This document shows positions 54,274-62,978 of a stretch of DNA of 64,000 bases, piece after piece (the first letter of the stretch is position 1; the number at the start of each line of letters is the position of its first letter). The stretch is from assembly GCA_000961695.1 (NCBI GenBank), contig LADW01000027.1, positions 1-64,000 of the forward strand, read 5' to 3'. The position numbers and the translations under genes are program-made. The notes beneath the pieces are model-generated. The model was not told the origin of the DNA and searched no databases. It saw nothing but the letters and a program-made list of their open reading frames with translations. Source of the stretch: Hyphomonadaceae bacterium BRH_c29 (GTDB lineage Bacteria > Pseudomonadota > Alphaproteobacteria > Caulobacterales > Hyphomonadaceae).

Positions 54274-55075
54274 CCTTGGCATAGCCGGCAGGGTTTTCCG
54301 CTGTCGGCTTGGCTTCCATGCCCTTGGGCGGATCCGGGATGAGCGTGGCGCGCTGGACCTGCGTGCCACGGCCTTCAGCGACCAGTTCGGCTGTGCGCTG
54401 CTCGATGGCTTCCATGAGGCGGTTCATGAATTCGTCCTTGGGCAGGTCCCACGGGATCGGCTCAAGGAATTCGATGACCGCCGTGCCGGGGCGTTTCTCT
54501 TTCTCCTGCTGCTGCCAGTAGAGGCCGATATTCGTCGCGACGGGCACAACGGGGACCTGCATGGCCTGCGCCATGTGCCAGACGCCCGGCTTGTAGCGGA
54601 AACAATAGTCGATCGGGGCGAGGTGGCCTTCCGGATAGATCAGGATGCGCCGGCCATCGGCCTTGGCGCGCTCCATTCCTTCGCGCAGGGATGCGGCCTT
54701 GCGCTCTCCGCCGCCGCACGTGTCGATCACGATGGCGCCCAGCTTGCGCAGGATGCCGCCGACGAGCGGGATCTTCTCCAGATGGTCACCCGTCACGAAG
54801 GAGAGATTATCGACCTCGGGATAGACGAGATAGCCGTCGCCCCAGCTCTGGTGCTTGGAGGCGACAATGAAAGCGCCCTCGGGGAGCTTGCTGCGCCCGC
54901 GCACGTCCTTGCGGATACCGGCGACGAGACGGAGGTTCAGGTTCATCGCCCGCGTGTAGCTGCGGATGATGGCCCGCACGGGCGTGTGGCCCGGCAGGAT
55001 CAGGAACGGCACCGAGGCCAGCACATAGAAGACCGAGAGAGTGTAATAGACAAAGGTGAACAGGGCTGCGCGCAC
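54269..55075 (-). CDS. plsC: 1-acyl-sn-glycerol-3-phosphate acyltransferase
   Basis: 268 residues. Makes phosphatidic acid from lysophosphatidic acid. N-terminal hydrophobic anchor (FTFVYYTLSVFYVLASVPFLIL), catalytic HX4D motif in VASKHQSWGDGYLV, GERKAASLREGMERAKADGRRILIYPEGHLAPID (FPEGT-type block). Its C-terminus ends GYAKA and its stop is in the IS target CCTAGG, so the insertion left the reading frame intact. Confidence 0.92.
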   Translation of the reverse strand: MRAALFTFVYYTLSVFYVLASVPFLILPGHTPVRAIIRSYTRAMNLNLRLVAGIRKDVRGRSKLPEGAFIVASKHQSWGDGYLVYPEVDNLSFVTGDHLEKIPLVGGILRKLGAIVIDTCGGGERKAASLREGMERAKADGRRILIYPEGHLAPIDYCFRYKPGVWHMAQAMQVPVVPVATNIGLYWQQQEKEKRPGTAVIEFLEPIPWDLPKDEFMNRLMEAIEQRTAELVAEGRGTQVQRATLIPDPPKGMEAKPTAENPAGYAKA

Positions 55076-55113
55076 GGCGAGTCTCCTTCTTGTCCGTTTC
55101 GCTTTGGGTGGGG

Positions 55114-55722
55114 TCAGTCTGACTTCAGGACCGCGACAACTGCCCGCGCCAGGGCAGGGGCATGCTGGGTCAGCGGGCCGGGCAGGCGATTGTAGATCTT
55201 GTTCTGGCCGGCCTGCATCACAACGCCGAGCGCCATGGCAGCCTTCAGGGCCGGATCGCCCTTCGGAAGTGCGCCTTCCTGCATCAGGGAGTCGATGATC
55301 CGCTCGGTGATCGAGACGGGATCGTCGTCACGCCGTTTGTCGTAAGGCAGGTAGCGGTTCAGCGACACAAGGTGGAAGGAGAATAGAAGGAAATCCTCAT
55401 CAGCGAGCTCACAATAGGCTCTCACGGCGGCCTGGATCTTCTCTTCCAGCGTGCCGCTGCCAGACAGCGCCTCGTGCATCATCTGACCGAGACGATTGTG
55501 GGTTTCCATGAAAAGACTGAGCGCCAGCTGGTCCTTGCCCTTGTAGTGGCGATAGAGCGCACCTTCTGAAACGCCTGCCTTTTCAGCGATTTCCCGTGTG
55601 GTTGCAGCGTCAACGCCCTCATGAACGAACAGTTTCAGCGCTGCCCGCTCAATTTTTGGGCGCGCGTTGCGTGCGCGGGCCTTTTTTTCACCCGGCTTGG
55701 ATGCTGCAGTGTTTCTTGGCAT
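55114..55722 (-). CDS. TetR-family transcriptional regulator
   Basis: 202 residues. A basic N-terminal tail (SKPGEKKARARNARPKIERAALKLFVHEG), then HTH ATTREIAEKAGVSEGALYRHYKGKDQLALSLF, and a helical ligand domain. 38 bp upstream of plsC on the same strand, so it may regulate plsC/fatty-acid metabolism as well as itself through the repeat at 55773-55788. Confidence 0.9.
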   Translation of the reverse strand: MPRNTAASKPGEKKARARNARPKIERAALKLFVHEGVDAATTREIAEKAGVSEGALYRHYKGKDQLALSLFMETHNRLGQMMHEALSGSGTLEEKIQAAVRAYCELADEDFLLFSFHLVSLNRYLPYDKRRDDDPVSITERIIDSLMQEGALPKGDPALKAAMALGVVMQAGQNKIYNRLPGPLTQHAPALARAVVAVLKSD

Positions 55723-55772
55723 ACAGGACTCCCAATTCGCTCAATTGGTTAGCACGGGCGATAAATTATTGC

Positions 55773-55788
55773 AAGTGATCATTCACTT
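55773..55788. promoter_or_regulatory. Inverted repeat, probable TetR operator
   Basis: AAGTGATCATTCACTT: 6-bp arms AAGTGA/TCACTT with a TCAT centre, 51 bp before the tetR start. AGTGA/TCACT half-sites are common for TetR-family repressors of lipid metabolism; binding is inferred. Confidence 0.6.
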
Positions 55789-55999
55789 ACTAATGCGAGC
55801 CTGTTTTTCAATAAAAAAGCACCCGAGCTGCTGGGCAAGTCACACTTCGTTTTGCTGCCGACTTTTGAAGGCACTTCCCGTGGGCGATCCGGTCCTCGAC
55901 TGTTCGTCTCCGGCGTTCCTCGACTACGGAATACCGCTTGCTCGCCGCAAATGGGCTGACCCAGTCAAGACTATTGTCCGGCCGACGGACGCGTAGGCC
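55789..55999. other. Intergenic region with no supported gene
   Basis: About 210 bp between the tetR operator and purS. No conserved open frame or RNA element seen. Contains an AT-rich stretch near 55805-55820. Confidence 0.4.
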
Positions 56000-56245
56000 T
56001 CAGGCCTGAAAATCGATGCGGTAGCTTTCGATTACCGTATTGGCGAGCAGCTTCTCGCACATTTCCTTGACGCGGGCATTGGCGTCCGCCTCGCTGAGGC
56101 CATCATCCAGGTCGAGTTCAATGACCTTGCCGATGCGAGCGCCTTTGACTTCCTTGTAGCCCATGCGCGTCAGCGTGTCGGCGACTGCCTTGCCTTGCGG
56201 GTCCAGCACGCCGTTCTTCAGGGCAACATGCACAATGGCTTTCAT
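56000..56245 (-). CDS. purS: FGAM synthase subunit PurS
   Basis: 81 codons, 81 aa including the start at ATG 56245 less the stop (80 residues). KAIVHVALKNGVLDPQGKAVADTLTRMGYKEVKGARIGKVIELDLDD is the family core, and EKLLANTVIESYRI the end. Bridges PurL and PurQ in phosphoribosylformylglycinamidine synthase. Downstream of purC on the same strand; purQ and purL are not in the window. Confidence 0.95.
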   Translation of the reverse strand: MKAIVHVALKNGVLDPQGKAVADTLTRMGYKEVKGARIGKVIELDLDDGLSEADANARVKEMCEKLLANTVIESYRIDFQA

Positions 56246-56338
56246 CCGGTGATCTCCTGGCCGGGTGTCCGAGTCGCGCTCCATCTAGCGCAATTGCAGC
56301 GCTATTGGAACATTGCGAGCCGCATTGAAAATCAGGCG

Positions 56339-57112
56339 TTATTTGCCGCCGTTGAAGCTGACGACATTGTCGGTCTCACCGGATTCCTTGATGATTCCGA
56401 GGCGCCGGGCAACTTCGGCATAGGCCTCCGTCACGCCACCCAGGTCACGCCGGAAACGGTCCTTGTCCAGCTTCTCGCCGGATTCGAAATCCCAGAGACG
56501 GCAGGAGTCCGGGCTGATTTCGTCGGCCAGCAGAATGCGCGACAGCTCTGCATCGCCTTCGAAATAGCGGCCGAATTCCAGTTTGAAGTCGATCAGGCGA
56601 ATGCCCACTGCAGCGAACAGGCCCGACATGAAGTCGTTCACGCGCAGGGCGAGGGAGATCAGGTCGTCATATTCCTGCGGGCCGGCCCATCCAAAGGCAG
56701 CGATATGCTCCTCCGTCACCATGGGATCGTGCAGCGCATCGTCCTTGTAGTAGAATTCCACGATCGGGCGGGGCAGAACCTGGCCTTCCTCGATGCCGAG
56801 GCGTGTGGACAGCGAACCGGCGGCCACGTTGCGCACGACGACTTCCAGCGGGATGATCTCGACCTTCTTGATCAGCTGCTCGCGCATGTTGAGGCGGCGG
56901 ATGAAGTGCGTCGGAATGCCGACACCGGCCAGACGGGTCATCATGAACTCGCTGATGCGATTGTTCAGAACGCCTTTGCCGTCGAGCACTGCGCGCTTCT
57001 GGGCGTCAAAAGCGGTGGTATCGTCCTTGAAATACTGAATAAGAGTGCCCGGTTCGGGACCCTCATAGAGAATCTTGGCCTTGCCTTCATAGACGACGCG
57101 CCGCTTGTTCAT
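56339..57112 (-). CDS. purC: Phosphoribosylaminoimidazole-succinocarboxamide synthase
   Basis: 257 residues. SAICAR synthase of purine synthesis: [58 protein letters not shown] and [14 protein letters not shown] are the family signatures. 93 bp upstream of purS, probably one transcript. Confidence 0.97.
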   Translation of the reverse strand: MNKRRVVYEGKAKILYEGPEPGTLIQYFKDDTTAFDAQKRAVLDGKGVLNNRISEFMMTRLAGVGIPTHFIRRLNMREQLIKKVEIIPLEVVVRNVAAGSLSTRLGIEEGQVLPRPIVEFYYKDDALHDPMVTEEHIAAFGWAGPQEYDDLISLALRVNDFMSGLFAAVGIRLIDFKLEFGRYFEGDAELSRILLADEISPDSCRLWDFESGEKLDKDRFRRDLGGVTEAYAEVARRLGIIKESGETDNVVSFNGGK

Positions 57113-57295
57113 GGATTAACACCCCTTTCATGGGCCCCTATAATGGGTAAGGAACAGCCGCCCTGGAACGGAATCGCAGCAGCCCCACCACTTGCTGCCC
57201 CTGTTACGCCAATCCGTCGCGGGAAACAATTATTGCACACACCTATGGGGGGACTCTATATCGCCCTGAGGTTCTGGATATCGAAAGGTCCTGAG

Positions 57296-57616
57296 ATGAG
57301 CACATTCAATGATCGGGAGCGCGCCGAAGAGGCGCGGTATGCGCTCACCGAGGAGCAAAACTTCAAGGTTATGGCGCGCCGCAACAAGCTGCTGGGCCTT
57401 TGGGCTGCTGGCCTGATGGGCATGGGCGAGGCAGATGCCGACGCCTACGCCAAGACCGTGGTTCTGTCGGATCTGGAAGAAGCGGGCGACGAAGACGTGT
57501 TCCGCAAGGTCCGCGCCGACCTCGACAAAGCCGAAACGGGCACCAGCGACGCGGATATCCGCGAGCAAATGGCGCTTCTTCTGCCGGAAGCCCGCTCGCA
57601 GATCATCGAATCCTAG
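57296..57616 (+). CDS. F1-ATPase inhibitory subunit zeta (DUF1476)
   Basis: 106 residues from ATG 57296; the open frame extends far upstream over purC and is not real there. Family start MSTFNDRERAEEARYALTEEQNFKVMARRNKLLGLWAAGLMG is the DUF1476 pattern, shown in Paracoccus to be an F1-ATPase inhibitor. N-terminal inhibitory segment then a four-helix domain. It would block wasteful hydrolysis by the F1 encoded at 2.5-7.5 kb. Followed by a strong terminator. Confidence 0.9.
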   Translation: MSTFNDRERAEEARYALTEEQNFKVMARRNKLLGLWAAGLMGMGEADADAYAKTVVLSDLEEAGDEDVFRKVRADLDKAETGTSDADIREQMALLLPEARSQIIES

Positions 57617-57639
57617 CTGGATAGCGAATCCGAATTCAG

Positions 57640-57676
57640 AAAAGCGCCGCTCCTTGACGGGGCGGCGCTTTTTTTA
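57640..57676 (+). terminator. Terminator after zeta-subunit gene
   Basis: AAAAGCGCCGC / GCGGCGCTTTT stem of 11 bp (57640-57650 with 57662-57672), 11-nt loop, then a T run. Could also end the convergent GH16 transcript. Confidence 0.88.
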
Positions 57677-57692
57677 TGCGCTCTGGCTTAGT

Positions 57693-58757
57693 TCAGCGGG
57701 GCGGGAATTGCGTACCTTGTTCGAACACATCGGAACAGCGGCGCGTATTTTCGCCCAGCGGCGTGAAGGACAGACAGGAATAATAGGCTGAGCCGCGATC
57801 GCCGAAGTCAGGCGCACCGTGCCATTGGCGCATGCCCTTCTTGCCAGTCCAGTTGCTGATGATGATGCGGCCGGGGTTTTCCGGCAGGTTCTGGTCGCCT
57901 TCCGGTGTTTTGTAGATCAGCTTGCCGTCAACATACCAGCTGATGCCTTCGGGCTTCCAGTCAAAGGCATAGAGGTGGTCTTTTTCCGAGGCATCGAAGG
58001 GCAGCTTGATCCTTGCGTGGTTTCCCGTCTTGCCGTTGTGGAAATAGTTCAGCTCGATGATGTCGGTATCCTTGCCGAGGAATTCGATGTCGATCTCGTC
58101 ATGAGGTTTGCCGAAATAGGGGCCGGTATAGGTGAAGAAGGCCGAGACCAGGCCGGAGCCTTTTGACGGGCGCATGATCGTCTCGTAGCGGCCATAGCCG
58201 TATGTGCCCTGAATCTGCATTTCGCCGAGCGCATAGGGTTTGGCCGGGTTGCCCGTCGGGGTGACGTCGAGGCGAACGCCGTCCGGTCCGAACGTGACAT
58301 TGTCCGGGTTCCAGTCACCGCCCTGGAAGGCATGTTCGTTGTCGTTGGCGTACGCCGAGACGATGTAGCGGTCCGGCTGCATGCCGTCGCCCATCAGGGC
58401 GATGAACCCATCGCCCGATTCCAGAATCGGGGCATCCGGCAACAGCGTGTAGGGGCCTTCCCTCAGCGGCTCTGTTTTGGTGAACGTGTTAACCTGGGCG
58501 TCCTGGCTCCATGGGATCACCGGATCCATGTCTGCGATCACGGGCGCGCGCTTGTGAGTCACCGTCGCCGACGGGTCAGACGTATGTGACTGTGCGATCA
58601 TGAACACGCCAAGGCACAGGGCAAACGCTCCCACCGCCGCCAGGACGAGGTTGCGGGCTTGCCAGTCCTGTGAGGATGGCGTCTGGCTGTGATCTGTTGT
58701 GTCTGTTGCCATTGCTCGGTCCGATCTCATATCGGGCCATCGCAAGAAACGGGCCAT
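57693..58757 (-). CDS. Membrane-anchored GH16-family glycoside hydrolase
   Basis: 354 residues. One membrane helix (~36-56, LVLAAVGAFALCLGVFMIAQ) then a periplasmic jelly-roll. Active-site EIDIEFLG with E221, D223, E225, preceded by YGYGRYETIMRPSKGSGLVSAFFTY; typical of GH16 beta-1,3/1,4-glucanases, ExsH/ExoK-like glycanases. Likely trims an exopolysaccharide. Start overlaps the stop of the cyclo-ligase gene by one base (TAATG); ATG 58712 is an alternative. Confidence 0.9.
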   Translation of the reverse strand: MARFLRWPDMRSDRAMATDTTDHSQTPSSQDWQARNLVLAAVGAFALCLGVFMIAQSHTSDPSATVTHKRAPVIADMDPVIPWSQDAQVNTFTKTEPLREGPYTLLPDAPILESGDGFIALMGDGMQPDRYIVSAYANDNEHAFQGGDWNPDNVTFGPDGVRLDVTPTGNPAKPYALGEMQIQGTYGYGRYETIMRPSKGSGLVSAFFTYTGPYFGKPHDEIDIEFLGKDTDIIELNYFHNGKTGNHARIKLPFDASEKDHLYAFDWKPEGISWYVDGKLIYKTPEGDQNLPENPGRIIISNWTGKKGMRQWHGAPDFGDRGSAYYSCLSFTPLGENTRRCSDVFEQGTQFPPR

Positions 58758-59374
58758 TAGCCCTGTTTGAGGGCTGCCATATTGCGCATCATGAACAGCG
58801 GAACGGACCCAATGGGCGTGATTGCCCAGTCAAGCGGCTGGTCGTGCGGTTCAGTCGGTACTGCGTCGATCTGTTGGGCGGCATAGGCAACCGCGCAGGC
58901 AAAGGCGCGACCGTCCGATCTTAACGTTTGCAGCGCCGTATCGTAGTGGCCTTTACCATATCCAAGGCGGTTGCCCTTGGCATCAAACGCCAGAAGCGGC
59001 GTCAGGATGAGGGTCGGGTGCACTTCCGGGGCATCTTCGGACGGTTCGCTAAGGCCGAAGGGCCTGCGCTCCAGCGGTTCCCCAAAGCTCCAGAGGCGCC
59101 ACGATATCCCGCCGTCCGATAACATGCGCGGCAGACAGAGTTCGGCTCCAGCATCGGCCAACCGCTTCATCAGCGGCATCGGGTCCAGCTCTTCATTGAT
59201 GGGGACGTAGCCCGACACGACCGGACCGTAGCGCTCCAGCAGCTTCATCGGGAACAGCCTAGCGACCTTCTCCGCCGCATCCGGATCACGAGCGGCTGCC
59301 TCGGCGCGGAGGGTCCGCATCCGGTGACGCAGCTGAATCTTGTCGGGTGGGAGCGAAGTCATGCGGTCAGCCAT
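58757..59374 (-). CDS. 5-formyltetrahydrofolate cyclo-ligase
   Basis: 205 residues from ATG 59374 (GTG 59398 and ATG 59362 are alternatives). Converts 5-formyl-THF to 5,10-methenyl-THF with ATP. Motifs: IQLRHRMRTLRAEAAA, VSGYVPINEELDPMPLM, and the substrate loop LLAFDAKGNRLGYGKGHYDTALQ. The gene lies just downstream of the 6S RNA, the widely conserved ssrS-ygfA order. Confidence 0.94.
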   Translation of the reverse strand: MADRMTSLPPDKIQLRHRMRTLRAEAAARDPDAAEKVARLFPMKLLERYGPVVSGYVPINEELDPMPLMKRLADAGAELCLPRMLSDGGISWRLWSFGEPLERRPFGLSEPSEDAPEVHPTLILTPLLAFDAKGNRLGYGKGHYDTALQTLRSDGRAFACAVAYAAQQIDAVPTEPHDQPLDWAITPIGSVPLFMMRNMAALKQG

Positions 59375-59436
59375 AGACGGGTGCGACCGGTGCGTCACGT
59401 CCCCTTGGACGCGCGGCCGTGGATTGGAAGGTTAAG

Positions 59437-59603
59437 TGCACAAGAACCACATGCGCCGCTGGGCATATTCACTCCCGTCAACCTAGAGACTAGGTGGGTG
59501 CCAGGTGAGGCAGGACCACGGCCCTGCCCAGAATGCCGGCTCCCTGACGGAAATTAAGGTCGCCGGAGATCAGTCCCTTTGCGAACGCCGCAGCCCTTGT
59601 GCA
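59437..59603 (-). ncRNA. ssrS: 6S RNA (ssrS)
   Basis: On the minus strand TGCACAAG and CTTGTGCA close a ~167-nt rod. Inside, the 5' side shows GCGGCGTTCGCAAAGGGACTG (like the E. coli GTTCGCAAG...CCAGTCC region), an apical hairpin GGCAGG/CCTGCC, and the 3' bubble contains the small hairpin ACCTAG-TCT-CTAGGT then AACGGGAGTG and AGCGGCGCA, features of alphaproteobacterial 6S RNAs. It lies directly upstream of the cyclo-ligase gene. 6S binds sigma70 RNA polymerase in stationary phase. Ends are approximate. Confidence 0.8.
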
Positions 59604-59644
59604 GGTCCAGATGTAGGCCTGATTGGTCCGGATTGTAAGCGGGA

Positions 59645-60715
59645 TTATTCTGAAGCCGCTGCAATGTCGAAAGCGATGAGAAGCGTGCGTTGTTTCGGAT
59701 TGAAGTTATCGTCCGAGACGATCCAGATCCGGGTGACGCCGTTGCCGAGGTCCTGCGCTGTGATGCCCTCGTAATTGTCTACGGCCAGTGGGCGGGTCAG
59801 AGTGATTTCCGTCTCGCCGCCATTCCAGCTGACCACATTACGGTTGCCGCGGATCGGGTCATAGCTGCGGAACAGCCAGTACGTCTGATCCACACCGCCA
59901 ATGCGCGCGGCATCGAAGCCGACAAAGGCATATCCAGAAGGGTTCGGCGCCATATCGCTCGTCCAGCCGGCGTTATCCATGCCGACAACCGCGCCGATGG
60001 GGGACTTGCCATCCTCGACCGTTTCAAAGCCGTAGAGGATGTTGCCGTCCGGCGTGACGGTCAGGGCTTCTGCGCCGCGGTTCTCGTCAACGATGCGGCC
60101 TGCATAGGTACCCGGCAGGGCGCTGATGCCGGCTTCCCGCGCTGCGGCGCCGCATGCGTTCAGCGCAAAGGCAGAGACCCTGTGCGTGCGTTCAAAGCTG
60201 ACAATTGCAAGACCGTCCCGAACGGCCAGGCCTTCGGCATCGCCCACGGCCTTGCCTTGAAGCAGATTGCCGTCCGCGCCTAGAATGTAGACGAACTTGC
60301 CTGTGCCGTCAGGAATCCCGTTCTTCATGCCAATCCAGGCAAAGGCGCCATCGTCTACCACGGTGAGCAGGTTTCCGTCCTTGTCGAGGGCGAGGTCCGA
60401 TAGGCCACCGAAGCTGGCATTGTCAGAGGTGAGTTCCCAACCGCCCGCATATGTGACGCCATCCGGCAGACGGCTGGCCACCTCGTCAGCCGGGCCGAGA
60501 TCGATTGGTGTGGCGGAGATGGTGAGCGGGATCGGGGCAGCATAGTCCGTCCCGGCAGGGCAGGAGGCCTGCGCCAAAGTTGCGGCGACGGTGTCCAGCG
60601 TCCAGGTTGCGGCCGTATCCGGCATCGCAACGACGGGCTCCTCCGGAAGTTTGGCTGTGCCTGCGCAGGTTGCAAGCAGGATCAGGGAAGCAAACAGACT
60701 GGTGCGGCGGAGCAT
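59645..60715 (-). CDS. Lipoprotein with phytase-like esterase domain
   Basis: 356 residues. Lipobox LATC at Cys17 after MLRRTSLFASLILLA. The body is a beta-propeller-like domain of the 'esterase-like activity of phytase' type (PF13449): GGLSDLALDKDGNLLTVVDDGAF, DAEGLAVRDGLAIVSFERTHRV, ALTVTPDGNILYGFE and YEGITAQDLGNGVTRIWIVSDDNFNPKQRTLLIAFDI. Phosphomonoester or ester hydrolysis outside the inner membrane is the family expectation. Divergent from hxlR. Confidence 0.85.
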   Translation of the reverse strand: MLRRTSLFASLILLATCAGTAKLPEEPVVAMPDTAATWTLDTVAATLAQASCPAGTDYAAPIPLTISATPIDLGPADEVASRLPDGVTYAGGWELTSDNASFGGLSDLALDKDGNLLTVVDDGAFAWIGMKNGIPDGTGKFVYILGADGNLLQGKAVGDAEGLAVRDGLAIVSFERTHRVSAFALNACGAAAREAGISALPGTYAGRIVDENRGAEALTVTPDGNILYGFETVEDGKSPIGAVVGMDNAGWTSDMAPNPSGYAFVGFDAARIGGVDQTYWLFRSYDPIRGNRNVVSWNGGETEITLTRPLAVDNYEGITAQDLGNGVTRIWIVSDDNFNPKQRTLLIAFDIAAASE

Positions 60716-60820
60716 CGGAACCTCATGTTTGATAGTGATTTACCTCCGACTTGCGGCAAATTCGTGAAGGCTTCGCGAACACGTCTGGATTTCAAATGCG
60801 AACCCATTCAGGAATGAGAC

Positions 60821-61285
60821 ATGACGCAGATTCCCCTCGCCCGCCGTTCGCCGGTACAGCCCGATGTTTGCAATCTCGCCAAGGCCATTGATGTGGTCGG
60901 GGATCGCTGGACGCTGCTGATTCTCCGCGCCGCGCTCTACGGCGTTCGCCGGTTCGACGACTTTCAGTCCGAGCTTGGTTGCCCGCGCACCGTGCTTTCC
61001 GGCCGCCTGAAAAGCCTGGTCGATGACGGCCTGCTGACCAAGCGCAGCTACAAGTCGCCCGGCAAGCGCGCGCGGCCGGAATATGTGCTTTCGCCTATGG
61101 GATTGTCGCTGCGACCGATCCTGATCGGGCTTACGCAATGGGGAGATGCCTGGCTCGGCAAAGGTGAGACCCCGCCGATCAGCTTCACCAAGGCGGGCTC
61201 CAAGTCAGCGATCCGGGCGGCGTTTGTGGATATTGAAGGGCGTGAAGTGCGGCCCGATCAGATCCGCCCTGTCTTGCGGGGATGA
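60821..61285 (+). CDS. HxlR-family transcriptional regulator
   Basis: 154 residues. Winged-helix HxlR pattern: DVCNLAKAIDVVGDRWTLLILRAALYGVRRFDDFQSELGCPRTVLSGRLKSLVDDGLLTKR, then YVLSPMGLSLRPILIGLTQWGDAWL. The N-terminal Cys in PDVCN is the redox-sensing position in some HxlR proteins. Likely acts on itself and the divergent esterase gene. Confidence 0.9.
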   Translation: MTQIPLARRSPVQPDVCNLAKAIDVVGDRWTLLILRAALYGVRRFDDFQSELGCPRTVLSGRLKSLVDDGLLTKRSYKSPGKRARPEYVLSPMGLSLRPILIGLTQWGDAWLGKGETPPISFTKAGSKSAIRAAFVDIEGREVRPDQIRPVLRG

Positions 61286-61382
61286 TTTGTGCAGCAGGCT
61301 GGATTTTCGGCCTTGCAAAGGACCACGCTATGCGCTTATTCACGCCTCTCGGCAGCCCCGGTTGCCGAATACCCATTAGGAC

Positions 61383-61457
61383 GCGGGCGTAGCTCAGGGG
61401 TAGAGCACAACCTTGCCAAGGTTGGGGTCGAGAGTTCGAATCTCTTCGCCCGCTCCA
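61383..61457 (+). tRNA. tRNA-Gly (anticodon GCC)
   Basis: Acceptor arms GCGGGCG (61383-61389) and CGCCCGC (61447-61453), discriminator T and encoded CCA. Anticodon arm CAACC TTGCCAA GGTTG with GCC in the loop; T arm GAGAG TTCGAAT CTCTT. Its 3' end is the presumed attachment site for the integrase 127 bp downstream. Confidence 0.96.
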
Positions 61458-61538
61458 GAGAAAATCGCAAAAAGACAAACATAATCAAAGCCCTACTGGG
61501 CTACAAAGGCGCGTTCGCTTGACGATCGCCGGATTTTT

Positions 61539-61568
61539 CCCTACAAAAAGCCCTACGGAATTCCCTAC
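61539..61568 (+). repeat. Three phased CCCTAC repeats (12-bp spacing)
   Basis: CCCTAC occurs at 61539, 61551 and 61563, exactly 12 bp apart, and once more at 61491. They lie between the tRNA and the integrase start, where arm-type integrase sites are found. Role inferred. Confidence 0.55.
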
Positions 61569-61583
61569 AAGAGGGATTGGGTT

Positions 61584-62978
61584 GTGGACAGAACGAACCG
61601 GCATCTGAAGCAAAAACTCGGCTACTGGCACTACCAGCGCCGCGTCCCGAAACGCTATGCGCCGTTCGATCCGCGCGGCGTGATCGAATGCTCCCTGCGT
61701 ACCAAATCGCTCGAGATCGCGCGCATGCGGCGGGACGCGATGGAAGAGTCCGACGACCTCTACTGGGCGATGCTGGCCGGCACAGCCGGAGATGCCGGCT
61801 CACCAGAGAACCTCGCCTTCCAGCTCGACCAGGCCCAGCGTCGCTACAAGGCCGCCCAGACCCGAGCGCTAGCCCGCGGGTTCGTCTATGCCCCGGTCGA
61901 GCAGCTGGCGAGCGAGGCCGACCTCGGCGAACTCGTGGCCCGCATCCGCCGCGTCGACGCCGCAGACAGGGGCCGCCCGAGCCCTACTGAAAAGGTCGAG
62001 GCCGATGCCCTGCTGGGCACGGTCCCGCCGCCGCCGGTCACGGTCTCGGCCGCCTTCGAGATCTATTGCTCGGACATCGCAGCCAGCGAACTTATCGGCA
62101 AATCTGAAACCCAGATCCGGGCCTGGAAGAAAACCAAGCGGCGGGGCGTGCAGTATTTCATCGACGTCGTCGGCGACCGGAACATGCGTGACATCACCCG
62201 GCAGGACGCCCAGCAGTATTATAACTGGTGGAAAGACCGCGTTGTGCCGAAGCCGGGCCGTGAGGCGCTGAGCACCAAGACGGCCAACCGGGACGTCGGC
62301 AACATGCGCCTTCTCTACAGCGCCTACTTCAAATATATCGGCGAGGAAGACCGGCCGAACCCGTTCCGCAACCTTGCTTTCAAGGACCGTCAGTCGACCG
62401 ACGTGCCACCGTTCGAGGATGCGTGGGTGCGCTCGCGGATACTGGCGCCTGGCGCGCTCTCAGGCCTCGTCGGCGGCGCGGACCTCATCCTCTACACGCT
62501 CATCGAGACCGGTTGCAGGCCAGGCGAAATCGCAAACCTCCTGGAAGAGGACATCCACCTCAAGGCCAATGTGCCTTACATCTCGATCCGGCCTAAGAAG
62601 GACCGTGAGATCAAGACCGTGTCTTCGATCCGGGACATCCCGCTGGTCGGCGTCGCGCTGGAAGCCATGCGGCGCGCGCCCAAAGGGTTCCCGCATTATC
62701 GCGACAAGCCGGACCTTCTTTCAGCCAACCTGATGACGGCGCTCAAGTCGCGCGGGCTGTTCCCGACGCCGGCCCACAAGGTTTACTCGCTGCGGCATTC
62801 ATTTGAGAAGCGCATGCAGGAGGCGGAGCTGGATTACGGGTTCCGGTGCATGATCATGGGGCATGCGAATTCGCGGCCTGCATACGGCGATGGTGGGTCG
62901 ATGGAGTACCGGCGTGATCAGTTGTTGAAGATTGCGCATCCGGTGCCGGCGGCATGGGTGAGGGAGCTTTCATCATAA
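61584..62978 (+). CDS. Tyrosine-type site-specific integrase (DUF6538 N-terminus)
   Basis: 464 residues from GTG 61584. N-terminal DUF6538-like segment (GYWHYQRRVPKRYAPFDPRGVIECSLRTKSLEIARMR), SAM-like core-binding region (~155-255), and catalytic domain with R312 (TGCRPGEIANLL), K near 338, YSLRHSFEKRM (R404, H405), IMGHANSRPAYG with H427 and probable nucleophile Y434. The first His of the HxxR motif is Tyr401. It abuts tRNA-Gly, so it should insert an element at the tRNA 3' end. Confidence 0.93.
   Translation: MDRTNRHLKQKLGYWHYQRRVPKRYAPFDPRGVIECSLRTKSLEIARMRRDAMEESDDLYWAMLAGTAGDAGSPENLAFQLDQAQRRYKAAQTRALARGFVYAPVEQLASEADLGELVARIRRVDAADRGRPSPTEKVEADALLGTVPPPPVTVSAAFEIYCSDIAASELIGKSETQIRAWKKTKRRGVQYFIDVVGDRNMRDITRQDAQQYYNWWKDRVVPKPGREALSTKTANRDVGNMRLLYSAYFKYIGEEDRPNPFRNLAFKDRQSTDVPPFEDAWVRSRILAPGALSGLVGGADLILYTLIETGCRPGEIANLLEEDIHLKANVPYISIRPKKDREIKTVSSIRDIPLVGVALEAMRRAPKGFPHYRDKPDLLSANLMTALKSRGLFPTPAHKVYSLRHSFEKRMQEAELDYGFRCMIMGHANSRPAYGDGGSMEYRRDQLLKIAHPVPAAWVRELSS

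Noticed and set aside
56195-57295. Long plus-strand frame upstream of the zeta subunit
   Set aside because: Antisense to purC and purS; DUF1476 homology begins at 57296.
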